From assembly GCF_963678635.1 (NCBI RefSeq), contig NC_087066.1:46905129-46969128 (forward strand): a stretch of DNA of 64,000 bases, in the 5' to 3' direction. The stretch is from Symsagittifera roscoffensis. Taxonomy: Eukaryota > Xenacoelomorpha > Acoela > Convolutidae. The notes beneath the pieces were generated by a model. The model did no database searches. It worked only from the letters and a program-made list of their open reading frames with translations, and had not been told where the DNA came from. Shown piece by piece: positions 25,314 to 35,754 of the stretch; position 1 is the first letter of the stretch, and the number at the start of each line of letters is the position of its first letter. The position numbers were made by a program, and so were the translations under genes.

Positions 25314-25478
25314 AAAACAAACACTAAGAAAAAAGATAATTAATAAACAAAAACAAATTGATTTTTGAGGAAAAGACAAAACTAAAACAACAAAAGAAAA
25401 CACTAGTAATAAAAAATGGCATGAAAGATTGAACTAACACGGGACCCTCCAAAAAGAGAGCACAAAATTATACCCTCA

Positions 25479-25613
25479 CTTCTGGCCTAACCCACCAGAA
25501 GAGGACGTCCTGAGCATGCTTCATAGCCGGCCTCACCCAACGTGCTTCATCCACGCTTTGTGACACCCACGACACTATTTTTGACGAGAGTTACTCAAGT
25601 GTGAGTAGCTCTT
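25479..25613 (+). promoter_or_regulatory. conserved 3' noncoding hairpin block
   Basis: Two hairpins, at 25,479-25,501 (stem CTTCTGG/CCAGAAG) and 25,586-25,613 (stem ending ACTCA/TGAGT), correspond to 37,715-37,733 and 37,604-37,631 of the giant element. Between them GGACGTCCTGAGCATGCT is kept. The role is inferred to be in the RNA, such as export or packaging. Confidence 0.6.
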
Positions 25614-26263
25614 AAAAATAACCGAACTGAATAATAACGCTTTTGCGATAAAAACTAATACAACGATCATAACTAAAAAACAAGATTAACAAAGATTTGT
25701 ATATGTAAATGATATAATGCAGTATATAGATTACAAACAGCCCAAAGATGAGCAGCAAGGAACTTGACAACCCAATCACACTCCAACTACGGAATGACAA
25801 AACCCACCTGACATGCTGCCTACAGTCACTACACTCAATGGATTTAGAGTACGACTTGGCATCGCAGAAAAGGAAATCCATTGCAACAGAACAATGGCCA
25901 TCTCGATGTTCAAGTATACGTACAGATCCAAGTCACCAGGCATTGCATCAAAGCTCAAACTTCACGCCCTTCCCAAACGAGATCGAAACACAGTTCTCTA
26001 CCAAACAAGAACAAACGATCATAACAAAGCATTTGGAAATCAGTTTGACTTCCAGAAACAACAGCAACAGTTGGCGGTCACAGTCATTGTCGAATGACAG
26101 ACTGATATCGACGATTCCATCTTCATGGAGCAGACGGATAAGACATCCTTCTCCAAGAACGAAACAGAAAAGATGCTCGAGAAATACAATCAAACATCAT
26201 CCATCCTCCATTACAGATGAATGTCAAAGAACAAAAAATAAAACTCTCTAAACCCCGGATGAG

Positions 26264-26642
26264 TGCAACCAGATCTGAACTGGTATTTATCATTGGTTAT
26301 TATTATAATACTTTATCTCTATAAAATATTAAATAATAACCAATCATACTCCATAAAACTAACAATCTATTTATTCGTAAAGTGTTGAAACTACTTGTAG
26401 TTTCAACACCAGAACAATTTGAATTAAACTTAGAATACAGTTGTTCTCATTCTGGAACTAACTCGTGCAAACCGGTGTTCACTAGATCTATTGAGACTAG
26501 GAGATATAAGAGTAAGATTAAGATCGGTATTAGACTAAGAAGTTGCACGAATCTATCCGGCCGAAAATAAGATAGCGTGACGAGCAGACGGTGTACCTTA
26601 TCTAAAATTACTCTATGAGTACAGTAACCTATACATAACTCA
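26264..26642 (+). repeat. 3' LTR of non-autonomous element (379 bp)
   Basis: It runs from TGCAACCAGATC to ATACATAACTCA and differs from the 5' LTR by point changes and short indels, including a missing ATCA near 26,341. It lies 30 bp downstream, on the genomic minus strand, of the stop codon of the candidate exon ending at 26,673. Confidence 0.88.
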
Positions 26643-26672
26643 ACTTGGTTTTAAAAAATTGCTCAATTTTTT

Positions 26673-26868
26673 TCACTGTTGGTAATTGAAAGCTTGGTTC
26701 TGAATCTGGCGCGGCCATTGCGGTTGCTGAGGCTGGTTAACATTTGTGAAGTTGAATTGCTGCTCGTGGTTCACCATCCCGGGCTGGTTATAAGCATCAC
26801 TCATCACCACACCAGATGACAGTTGACTGGACTGCGATGGGAACCTAGTTTTAGCCGGTGCTCGGCCT
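26673..26868 (-). CDS. possible terminal exon, Gln/Asn-rich protein
   Basis: The minus-strand frame ends in TGA at 26,675-26,673. It encodes a Gln/Asn/Pro-rich end including NQPGMVNHEQQFNF and PQQPQWPRQIQNQAF. A plausible AG acceptor (CAGTTAG) precedes it near 26,869. Similar composition and the same strand suggest it may be the last exon of the PPxY-rich gene at 29,971-30,474, but phase linkage could not be shown. The non-autonomous LTR element begins just beyond its stop, in what would be the 3' UTR. Confidence 0.4.
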
Positions 26869-26924
26869 AACTGGCTCTTTTACATTATTTTCAACCCTAA
26901 TTTCACCATTATTTAAATCAAATT

Positions 26925-27151
26925 GGCTCTTTCTAGTTTCCCACTTCCTTCGTAAAAGTACAAGATGAAGATGGAACTTTTCATTTTTCTTAGTTGTCTT
27001 ACGTGTGATTATGGCTAAAGGTGTGATGTTACGAAGTAAGGTATGAAAAACAGATCTGTTTGTTTACCACGCAACATTTCATTTTATATTACAAATTTAA
27101 AACAGCTTTTCATAACTGAAATTCGAATGTGGGGAAAAGTGAAAAAGAGCC
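26925..27151. mobile_element. diverged miniature element, GGCTCTTT ends
   Basis: It starts GGCTCTTTCTAGTTTCCC and ends GGGGAAAAGTGAAAAAGAGCC, inverted ends of the local ~200-bp family. The flanking octamers do not match well, so its boundaries are less sure than for the copies at 28.9-31.4 kb. Confidence 0.5.
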
Positions 27152-27479
27152 TTAAGTTGTTAAAAAATTGTTTACACGGCAATATGAAATAAAATAACAA
27201 AAAAATCTGATCAAATTCTACAACCTACAAATCAAAGGTTCACCAAAAAAACAGGTTATTATAAATTTCAATGAACCTGGGTTCTTGATATTTTGGGCTC
27301 ATCGCTTGCAAGCGTTGTTTTTCTGCACAAATCTGTTACTGTATTCTGTACAGGAGGAACAATAGCGACATTGTGTTGTGATCACGTATAAGAGCAAATT
27401 GTGAATTTTGGAGTGAGAAAACTTGCAATGATAGCTGGATACTATAAACTTTTCGATCAACGAGGTAATTATATAATGA

Positions 27480-27683
27480 GTGGAGGAAGCTGTGGTTGAA
27501 GAAATGGAGTATCTTTTGCTTAATTATTTGAAAAATGGCTTGAAGGTGTCGATACTCTCCTTCATTGGTCGGAAGGGCATTGGGCGATTAAACCGCTGTT
27601 ACAAGCGTCTAGCAGAATACCACAACATTCCATTTGTGAAAATAAAACAACAGGTCCACCAACGGCTTACATTTAAGTCCTGA
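27480..27683 (+). CDS. possible exon, unknown
   Basis: A 67-codon frame ends in TGA at 27,681-27,683. It has balanced composition and a helical look (VSILSFIGRKGIG, LNRCYKRLAEYHNIPF). It opens at a GTG, so an upstream exon would be needed. An F-box-like helix is one weak idea, without a clear signature. Confidence 0.25.
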   Translation: MEEAVVEEMEYLLLNYLKNGLKVSILSFIGRKGIGRLNRCYKRLAEYHNIPFVKIKQQVHQRLTFKS

Positions 27684-28903
27684 TGAAATTCCTCAATTTG
27701 CACAAGATATCAAAACTAAAAAAATATTTCCGAAGAATTTGCAATAAAATATCCTCAATATTTATCGATTTTGAAAATTATGACCGATGCTGTCCATCTG
27801 CTGTGCTGAATGGCCGCTAAAGGCCTTCAAAAAATTATGTTCCTCTGCTGGTTATCCACTGCTGTTATGTTGTGTAAGCTTCATTCTTACTTCGTACTTT
27901 TAATTATTTTTACCCCATGTCTCATAAATAAAAAACGTAAAAGTGTTTTTATAAAGACTAAAAGATTTAAGTGAAATCGGGTTTCTGAATCCGATTAATC
28001 AAATCTCCTGAAACTTGGAAAAAAATTTAGCCAGCATCTGCCGTTTGTTGATCTTCGAAATCAAGACGAAACTTTCCATAAACACCCAAACATTATGACA
28101 CTAAGACATTAAACTCACTAAGACATTAATGAAAATTAGTGAACTAAGCTTAAGCGACATTGGATCCTGTTTTGGATCCTGTAGTGTATCTGAATTTCTG
28201 TATTTCCTGAATTTCCTGCAATTAGGCATTTAATGATCTATTAGGCATATTAGGCTGTTATTAGGCATTTTTATGATTTAAATTTATTATTTTCATGGTC
28301 AAGACACGTAACAAAATTTCAAAAGTCAATTCGAAATTTTGAAATTTTCGATTATTATCAACAAAAAATGTTTTTTAGATCTGAAATTGGTTAAATCTTA
28401 TCTAGGATCTGAAATAAAGAATTTCAGCTCTGAAAATTAGCCTACACAAGAAATAAAAAAATTTCAGATCTGTTTTTAGAAAATTTACTGGGTACGGGTT
28501 CGTTGAAACCTTTTTTTTAATATACATCTTCATTTCGGATTAGTTTTTCGGTCAACTTTCATGTTATATCGCACGGTATGGCCACTTAAGATTTACCCGT
28601 AAACTATTCTTTTATTAATGCTGCTCTAATAGAATGTTTGCTGTCAGAAACTTCTTTTGCTCTCAGAAAATGTTTGCGTATTTAGTCAGTGGCCGCTTAA
28701 GGCTCACTATTAGTTCAGTACTGGTTCAAAAAACCCAAAATGAAGTATACAGTGGCCGCTTTAGGCTCTGCAGAACAGAACAGATTGGTACAAATCTATC
28801 CCTATCGAAAATTTGATTGTTTTCGGCTTTTCTCACAACACCTTCGAATACAAGAAGGGAATTGAAAGCCAACGATGGTGATGATACTGATGATAATCAT
28901 GTC

Positions 28904-28999
28904 GGCTTTTTTTTCCTTTTCCCCCACCTGACGCCAGTTTCAATTTATTAGTGTAGCGAGTGGTTTTACGAGGAAAAAGAGCCATCAGGAAAAAGAGCC
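28904..28999. mobile_element. miniature element, short copy with 8-bp TSD
   Basis: A 96-bp internally deleted copy of the GGCTCTTTTTCC family. ATCATGTC flanks it on both sides (28,896-28,903 and 29,000-29,007). The right end is locally duplicated (AGGAAAAAGAGCCATC). Confidence 0.8.
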
Positions 29000-29326
29000 A
29001 TCATGTCTACACGCCGACTCTATGGATTGCAGATTAGATCTTTTTAATCATTTTAGTATAGGCATTTTCAATATATTCATTTCCAATGTAGGCAATCGTA
29101 AACCCATTTTTTAAGATAAAAGGCTCTTTTCCAGTCAATTAAAATTTTACAGTTACAATTTTTGAGCAGCTTGAGTTTGTAATTTTACGAGGAGGTGGCA
29201 AACTAGAAAACAGCCAAGTAAAGTCAAATATGGTTTGAACATACATGATATGAAAGTAACACGACTTTTTGCCTATACAACCCTAGCGTTTTCCCCTTCC
29301 TTCCGTAATTTCTACTACCAAAATTC

Positions 29327-29546
29327 GGCTCTTTTCCAGTTCCCCCCCTTTCATTTTTTTCTGAAATTCATTACATGAAAGTCTTTTTAAAATAATTTTT
29401 AATGGTATAAACTGCATTAAAACGTGTCAGCGTGAACAGCTGAACAAATTTTCACAACATTTCTAACATGAAAATTGACGTGTGAACAATTTTTGAATAT
29501 CTCTTTTTGTAATTTAACAAAGGGGGGGGGGAACTGGAAAAGAGCC
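29327..29546. mobile_element. miniature element, 220 bp, related subfamily
   Basis: Its inverted ends are GGCTCTTTTCCAGTTCCCCC and the matching GGAACTGGAAAAGAGCC. The flanks CAAAATTC and CAAAACTC form an 8-bp duplication with one mismatch. The end sequence differs slightly from the FTTTTTCC subgroup nearby, pointing to at least two subfamilies. Confidence 0.75.
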
Positions 29547-29653
29547 CAAAACTCCTTACTTAAGTCGAGGTTTTCACAAATTTAATGAAATAAAGCATTA
29601 TCAGCAATGGAACATTTTTTGCTTTGTTCGTTATAGTTTTGAGGATTGTTCTG

Positions 29654-29869
29654 GGCTCTTTTTCCTCCTCTCCTCCCCCCCCCCCCCCCCACCTGCAAAT
29701 TTTTGTATTTAAAGTTTCTGTTCCTTTTGTCCGATTGTCGTAAAAAATGACATGTAGACTAATTAGGCCATGACAAACATATTTGGTCTTCATAATTAAC
29801 CTTGTAAAACCACTCGTTACACCATAAAATTCATGTTTGAATGAGGTGGGGGGAAAAAGAAAAAGAGTC
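29654..29869. mobile_element. miniature element, 216 bp, 8-bp TSD
   Basis: TTGTTCTG lies on both sides (29,646-29,653 and 29,870-29,877). The interior is the reverse of the copies at 30,631 and 31,161, sharing ACTAATTAGGCCATGACAAA and the CAAATTTTT end region. It is non-coding. Confidence 0.85.
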
Positions 29870-29970
29870 TTGTTCTGTTCGCCATAACTTCTGCTCAAAA
29901 TTCTATCAGATTTAAAGGTTATAGTAATTATGTGGAGTATAATTGGCTGGCGGATGGGGTTTATATGACA

Positions 29971-30474
29971 TTAAGCCAATTTATGTTTGTTTTTGGAAAT
30001 GTGAAAAGGTAAAATAGCCCCGCCTGTGTACGAATTGCCTCTTCCTTGAGGCTGGGCCGAGAAGCTTCTGATCCTGTTTTGGTTGATTCTGCTCGGCAGT
30101 AGCTGCCGAGTGGCTCGTGTACTGTTGAAGGCATATTGGTCATAAGTTGGGGGAGGGGAGGGATCTACAGAGGTGTAAGTCTCCCCACTTGGCATGTCGA
30201 ATGTGGGGGGAGGGGAACCCTGACTTGAAGATGGACTGGCTAGTAGTTTGTAAGGTGGGGGTAGCGTTGGTTCCATATTAGCCTGCCGGTACCATGCCTG
30301 ATTTTGGGGGACGGTGATTGGATGAGACCGTGCGGGTTCCCCCACCATAGTCTGTGGTTGAGTGTGACGTTGATTGTAAGAGGGGTGAATTGATTGGTTG
30401 AAGCCCGCTTGCCAGTAGTTTCCTCCCATTTCGTCTCCCGGATAGTTTTGTCCATTGTTTCCATTACTATACAT
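29971..30474 (-). CDS. PPxY-rich small protein, possibly incomplete
   Basis: It runs from ATG at 30,474 to TAA at 29,971, 167 aa. It is rich in Pro, Gln, Asn, Tyr and Ser, with no signal peptide or membrane segment. It has PPPYKLL at ~75 and PPPTYDQY at ~107, the first a PPxY core and the second one residue longer, so it may bind WW-domain proteins such as Nedd4-type ligases. The last ~10 residues read like basic extension, so the true gene may splice on, perhaps to 26,868-26,673. It sits between two miniature elements (29,654-29,869 and 30,631-30,831). The family is not recognised. Confidence 0.55.
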   Translation of the reverse strand: MYSNGNNGQNYPGDEMGGNYWQAGFNQSIHPSYNQRHTQPQTMVGEPARSHPITVPQNQAWYRQANMEPTLPPPYKLLASPSSSQGSPPPTFDMPSGETYTSVDPSPPPTYDQYAFNSTRATRQLLPSRINQNRIRSFSAQPQGRGNSYTGGAILPFHISKNKHKLA

Positions 30475-30630
30475 TTTAAATTTTTTTTATGATTTATTTA
30501 CTTTTTTCAATGTATTTTTCTTGGTTTTCAGCTTTTTATCTTCTTTGTGAGCATGCGTTTGTTAAATTCAGTCCATCAAATAATGGCGGCGACATTATTT
30601 TATATCTAACGTGCTCTGGTACAAGCTGCG

Positions 30631-30831
30631 GGCTCTTTTTCCTTTCCCCCCCACCTCACTCAAACATGAATTTAATGGTCTAACTAGCGGTCTTACAGGG
30701 TTAATTATGGAGACCAAATATGTTTGTCATGGCCTAATTAGTCTACATGCCAATTTTCATGACAATCGGACAAAGTGAACAGTAACTTCAAATATAAAAA
30801 TTTGCAGGTGGGGGGAAAAGGAAAAAGAGCC
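30631..30831. mobile_element. miniature element, 201 bp, 8-bp TSD
   Basis: It begins GGCTCTTTTTCCTTTCCCC and ends with the inverted GGGGGAAAAGGAAAAAGAGCC-type end. AAGCTGCG flanks it on both sides (30,623-30,630 and 30,832-30,839). Confidence 0.88.
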
Positions 30832-30856
30832 AAGCTGCGTTCCATAGTAACTTTAA

Positions 30857-31618
30857 ACAAGACTGCTCGTATCAGGGCGAAGCCCTGAATATTCCGACTG
30901 TCTTTTAAGGTCTATGAAGCAGTAGTAACATGAAAGCAGTAGTAAAAATTAAAAGTATAAAAGAAGAAAATAAAATGAAAAAATTTCGTTAAAAAGTTTG
31001 AGATTTTTTTGTGAAAAGCATCCCCCCACACGCCATACAAAGTACAAAATGATAAATTTTGCTTCTAGTAAAAAATCAATTATGGCAAATTAGCTTCTTT
31101 CATCCAATTTGGAACGATTTCTTAGACGGATTAAATCTCCGCTTACGCGTTAAAAGCGCGGGCTCTTTTTCCTTTCCCCCCTCACCTCACGCCAGTTCCA
31201 ACTTATTAGTGTAATGAGTGGTTTTAAGAGGTTGAGTAAGAGGACCAAATATGTTTGCCGTGGCCTTATTAGTCTGAATGTAAATTTTCATAACAATCGG
31301 ACAATGTGGTCAACAAATTTACATGTAAAAATTTGCAGGTGGGGTGGAAAAGGAAAAAGAGCCAAAGCGCGAAATATATAGCGCGTTAATTGTCTCAAGT
31401 AGACCAACTTGCCAATCTTTAAACCCCCATAACTTTACGAAAAATGATCACAAGTGAAATATCTTTTCAGATTTAATCTCAGGACAACAATACCTTTTCA
31501 ATGATATAAAAAAGTTTCCGTCAAAAATGGCTAATTAAAAAGTCGAAATTTGTCTGAAGAAAAAAAAACCCACGAGCACAAATATTCCGTTACTTTCGTA
31601 TCGAAATTCAGAACAACA
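30857..31618. repeat. ~550-bp repeat, copy A, interrupted by a miniature element
   Basis: It starts AAGACTGCTCGTATCAGGGC with a small AGGGCGAAGCCCT palindrome, and ends near CCGTTACTTTCGTATCGAAA. The unit is split at 31,161-31,363 by a miniature element with an AAAGCGCG duplication. Copy B follows directly, and copy C is at 33,405-33,912. Confidence 0.75.
31161..31363. mobile_element. miniature element nested in ~550-bp repeat
   Basis: A 203-bp copy of the GGCTCTTTTTCC family. AAAGCGCG flanks it (31,153-31,160 and 31,364-31,371). The empty site is seen in copies B and C as TAATAGCGCGAATTATATCGC, confirming a true insertion. Confidence 0.9.
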
Positions 31619-32170
31619 AGACTGCTCGTATCAGGGCGAATCCCTGAAAGTTCCGACTGCTTTTTGAGGTTTATGGAGCAGTAAAAACATAAACAACATA
31701 AAAGAAAATTAAATGAAATAAAACAAAATGAAAATTTCTTTTTCTAAAATTTGAGAATTTTTCTATGAAAATCATCACCCCACACGCCATATAAGTACAA
31801 AACAAAAAATTTCGCTCCTAGTAACAAATCAATTATGGCAAAAAAGCTTCTTTTCACCCACCAATTTGGAATGACTTCTAAGACGGATTAAACCTCAGTT
31901 TACGCGGTAATAGCGCGAATTATATCGCGCGTTAATTGTCCCAAATTGGTCAAAATGGCCAAAATGGCAGTCTCTAAACCCTCATAACTTCACAAAAAAT
32001 GATCACAGGTGAAATATCTTATCAAACATAAGCTCAGGACAACAAAAACTTTCGGGTGATTTAAAAAAATTTTGTCAAAAATGGCTAGCTAAAAAGTCGA
32101 AATTTGTCTGAAGAAAAAAAAACCCACCCCGAGCACAAATATTCCGTTACTTTCGTATCGAAAGTCGAAA
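31617..32170. repeat. ~550-bp repeat, copy B
   Basis: Uninterrupted copy, in tandem with copy A. It has CAGGGCGAATCCCTGA near the start, GCGCGAATTATATCGCGCGTT in the middle and TTTCGTATCGAAAGT at the end. It is non-coding, and the superfamily is undetermined. Confidence 0.75.
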
Positions 32171-32221
32171 CAAAAACTGAACTATTCTATTCAACCCACC
32201 GAGTAGCCCCAAAATGTCAAA

Positions 32222-32368
32222 TTAGCTCTTTTTCCTCCTCTCCCTTCCCCTCCAAATTTTTTTCTCATTTTGTGATTGTTAAAAAACAACTATTAGGCTA
32301 TGAGATCAACTATTAGGCTAAGACCCTTCGTTACACTGTAAAATTATATGCTTATGTGAGGTGGGACA
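32222..32368. mobile_element. truncated miniature element
   Basis: It begins AGCTCTTTTTCCTCC and carries the family's AGACCCTTCGTTACA and GTGAGGTGGG segments. The right inverted end is missing, so no duplication can be recognised. Confidence 0.5.
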
Positions 32369-32412
32369 ACCCAAAAAATCACGGACTTAATGAAAAATAA
32401 ATTTTCAAAAGA

Positions 32413-32800
32413 CCGATACTAGACTTAAATTTTGACCGATACTAAACTTAAGTTTTGACCGATAATAGACTTAAATTTTGAACGATACTAGACTTAAATT
32501 TTGACCGATACTAGACTTCAATTGTGACCGATACTAGATTTAAAATTTTCCCGATACTAGACTCAAATTTTGATTGATTCTACTAGATCTAAGCTTTGAC
32601 CGATACTAGATTTAAATTTTGACCGACACTAAACTTAAATTTTGACCAATATTGAACCTAAATTTTGACCGATACAAGGCTTAAAATTGGACCGATACTA
32701 AACTTAAGTTTTGCCCGATACTAGACTTCAATTTTTACCGATACTAGACTTCAATTTTGACCGATACTAGACTAAAATTTTGACTGATACTAGACTTAAA
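32413..32800. repeat. 23-bp minisatellite, ~17 copies
   Basis: The unit CCGATACTAGACTTAAAT plus TTTGA is repeated head to tail with about 10-20% variation between copies. Many copies keep exact 23-bp spacing. It has no coding role. Confidence 0.9.
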
Positions 32801-33404
32801 GGCGCCTCATAAAAGCGTCAATTTGTTGGTGTTAGCTACGGGAGTACTTTTTTAATATATTAAAAAAGAAGACCTCCCAGCGTAGTGGCAAAACATTACA
32901 GCCCCTCCACTTTGTTAACTTTGAATTGACTCTAGAAAATTGTTGGGCTTTTTTCTACTACACCCCAGGCTCGTTGCAGTTTGCGGGGAGATGGAAGCCT
33001 TTATAGAAACATAGCATGAGATATAATTGAAAAAAAGTTAGCGAGTGCAAATGCTTGCGCGTGCTAACTAACATGTTTTATTACAATAAATTAAGCAATT
33101 TGTTTATTACTTTTTGGGGCAGTTTTTTTGGCAAAAACTTTACTAAAATTAAGAAAGCTCTTCAACCTTAGGTTGTGAAACTTGAAAACAATGGATTCAG
33201 TTTGAGCATAATTAAGTTTTGCTACATCTATTATGTTGATTAGCAAAAGGAAACTTATCAGTTATTTTCAACTGCTACTCAAACTGGGGATTTAAAGCAA
33301 AACTAACTAGTGTGTTTTGATTGGAAAAAAAGTAATGGAGGTACGAAACATCCTAACTGTTGATAAAAGTTTCTCACAGAACAATGTTGATTAGTATATG
33401 AACA
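32801..33404. other. intergenic, nothing recognised
   Basis: AT-rich sequence without credible exons. It separates the minisatellite from copy C of the ~550-bp repeat. Confidence 0.4.
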
Positions 33405-33912
33405 ACACTACTCGTATCAAGGCGAAGCTTTGAATGCTCCGACTGGCTGTAAGGTTTATGGAGCAGTAATAAAATAAACAACACAAAAAAAACTAAATGA
33501 AATAAAATAAAATGAAATTTTTTTTTCTACATTTGAAATTTTTTCTATAAAGAGTCATCCGCCACACGCCATATGAAGTACAAAACAATAGTTTTCGCTC
33601 CTTTTTACAAATTAATTATGACAAATAAGCTTCTTTCAACCAATTTGGAACGATTTCTAAGACGGATTAAATCTCCGCTTACGCGTTAATAGCGCGAATT
33701 ATATCGCGCGTTAATTGTCCCAAAATGGCCAAAATGATCATAACTTTACAAAAAATGATCACAGGTGAAATATCATAGCTTAGCTCAACAATACTTTTGG
33801 AATCATATAAAAAATTCCGTCAAAAATGTCTAGTTAAAAAGCCGAATTTCGTCTGAAGAAAAAAAACCACGCCGAGCACAAATAATCCGTCATTTTCGTA
33901 TTGAAAGTCGGA
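33405..33912. repeat. ~550-bp repeat, copy C
   Basis: A diverged copy that keeps CTCGTATCAAGGCGAAGC at its start, GCGCGAATTATATCGCGCG in the middle and TTTCGTATTGAAAGT at its end. It carries the empty site for the miniature element found in copy A. Confidence 0.7.
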
Positions 33913-34359
33913 ATATAGAGAGTTGCAAAAAGTTCGGACAGACAGAATTAATTAAAAAGAGCAATCTTACCATTTTGACAGATTTTTGCATGCAATTTCT
34001 TTTTTTATTCAACTTTGAGACACAAAATCGGACTGAAAAATTAGATTTTGCATGCAAAATATTTCCAAAATAGGTCAATTGCTCTTTTTAATTAATTTTG
34101 TCTGTCCGAACTTTTTGCTACTAATTATAATAACAGCTATATAATGCATCGAAAAATTTGGCACTCAAATTGACAATCAAGTCATCATTATTCGAAATGG
34201 AATCTAAGCTGCTGCTCATTTGGCATAAAACGCATGTTAAAAAAATATACTAATAATTAAAATTTTATTTTCAAGCCAAAACTTATAAGCATACAATCTA
34301 TGAAAATGTACGTTGACAATAAAGTTAGGCTTGGCAGAAGACCAAAAAGTTATTAGCCT

Positions 34360-34432
34360 GTCGGGTGGCATCTCCATTAGCGAGTCGGGTGGCATCTCCA
34401 TTAGCATGTCGGGTGGCATCTCCATCTATTAG
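34360..34432. repeat. 24-bp tandem repeat, three copies
   Basis: GTCGGGTGGCATCTCCATTA is repeated three times at 24-bp intervals. On the minus strand it could read as Met-Pro-rich octapeptides, but the surrounding frame is not otherwise protein-like. Confidence 0.7.
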
Positions 34433-35214
34433 CATTTTTTTCAAATACAGAATGGCAGAATGGAAATTATTGAACTTGTATGTTATGTGCACCAAAACCA
34501 GCTTTAAAAAAAATTGATTTAATTTTGATTTTAAACTGTGCACTAATAAATGCATAAAACTTGATGCTCAAGTTTCAACTCAACTCTACTTGAGAGGTAC
34601 AAGCTAATTTTTGCTCTTTTTTTTAAGCTTAAATTGGCCCCTTAGTTAGTGAATACTCTGCGGTAACGTTCTTTGTATAAAAATCAAACTAAGTGTCAGG
34701 TAAGATTTGACAATCAGTTCAAAAATGATCTCTCAGTTAATGCTGAAAGTTTGCGCTAGCATGCTTGAATATGTGCACTAGTCGCTATAACTTGTGCACC
34801 AAACACCTAGATGAAAAAACTTGTAGTACTTAGATTTTCAATTAGAAAATTACTTTTTCCGAAAAGTCATTTTGAAAAAGTTTTCGCTGGCAAAACACAA
34901 TAAAAAGAAATTTTCGTGGAGTGATCGATCATCAAATTTTAAACCAAATACATTGGCAATAGTTGACAAAATTAAACGTAAAAGTACGTTTTTTACTTTG
35001 GGATTGCCCAATTTCAAGAATCACTTTGGATAATGATTGGTTAAAATTTTTTTACAAAACTTTTACGTCGACAGACAGCAAATGATCTGACTTACGCTAT
35101 TTGAAAGTCTCAATTTTTGATTTGAAAAGTTGTATCAATTGATTCCGGGTCTAAAATTATCACTTTTTATTATTTATAAAATTTTTTCAAGGTTGGACAC
35201 TCTCTTTTTTTCTC

Positions 35215-35476
35215 CCCTCCGGGATTCGGCTCCCTGCCGACCCAAAATTTAGCCCCTTTGTACTGATTTTAGATATCAATTTTTGGCTGATTGACGCTAA
35301 GATTTTTCTAAGGGCGCCTTTGGCGCCAAACTATTCTTATTTTGATGGGAAGCGCGCCAAAAAAATGTGTAATTTTTCGGCCGAAATTTCCAAAAAGCCT
35401 TTTTGGCCAATCTTTCAAAAACAATGAAAATCCGACCCTCCTCCCCTACTCGTGAAAATCCTAGGTCCGCCCCTTC
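35215..35476. mobile_element. hAT-type element fragment
   Basis: It shares the GGGATTCGGCTCCCTGCC, GGGCGCCTTTGGCGCC and CCTAGGTCCGCCCCT landmarks with the 434-bp element. The left end is degraded and internal parts are missing. Confidence 0.6.
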
Positions 35477-35574
35477 ATAAAATAAAGTATTTTTGAGAGC
35501 AGAAACATGAGTTTGCGTTTAATGTTGTCCTCTACTGTACAACTATATTATTTTTACCAGAGAGTTTGCTCAAA

Positions 35575-35754
35575 ATGAAGCCATTTACAGCCATCATAAT
35601 GCTTGTCGTTCTTCTCACGAGTATGGGTGGCGAAGGCTTCACTATGTCTCCTTCATGTCTACATGACCTGGGAAGTCCCTATGGGGAAGCTCATCTGGAG
35701 ACCTTCTGCATGTGTCTGCAGCAAAAGACATTACCCAAATCCCAAACAGTTAGG
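35575..35754 (+). CDS. first exon of a secreted protein
   Basis: The ATG at 35,575 opens a 60-codon exon ending at a strong donor, AGG|GTGAGT (35,755-35,760), phase 0. Residues ~4-18 are a hydrophobic signal peptide (IIMLVVLLTSMGG), followed by a short mature part with Cys at 29, 45 and 47, including HLETFCMCLQQK. I could not find the next exon in the 800 bp before the giant retroelement. The intron may therefore contain the whole 19-kb insertion, with later exons beyond it or lost. The family is not recognised. Confidence 0.55.

Larger units (their letters stand above)
23522..26642 (+). mobile_element. non-autonomous LTR element, deletion relative of the giant element
   Basis: The 3,121-bp insertion is flanked by ACTT on both sides (23,518-23,521 and 26,643-26,646), a 4-bp target duplication. 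It has two LTRs, a primer-binding site right after the 5' LTR, and a purine-rich CCCGGATGAG before the 3' LTR. In order, the inside matches the giant element's leader (77-codon ORF, repeated GATC hairpins), the first ~40 codons of its 155-aa ORF, then jumps at ~25,400 to its 3' noncoding region. Gag, pol and envelope are absent. It is most simply read as an internally deleted derivative that would need proteins from a full element. Its LTRs differ by several substitutions and small indels, so it is older than the giant insertion. Confidence 0.9.

Noticed and set aside
25748-26251. 167-codon plus-strand frame inside the non-autonomous element
   Set aside because: The aligned region of the giant element has in-frame stops and indels, so the shared sequence is not conserved as protein. 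It is treated as 3' noncoding.
30857-33912. the ~550-bp repeats as Helitrons
   Set aside because: No consistent TC start, CTRR end or terminal hairpin next to such an end could be shown.
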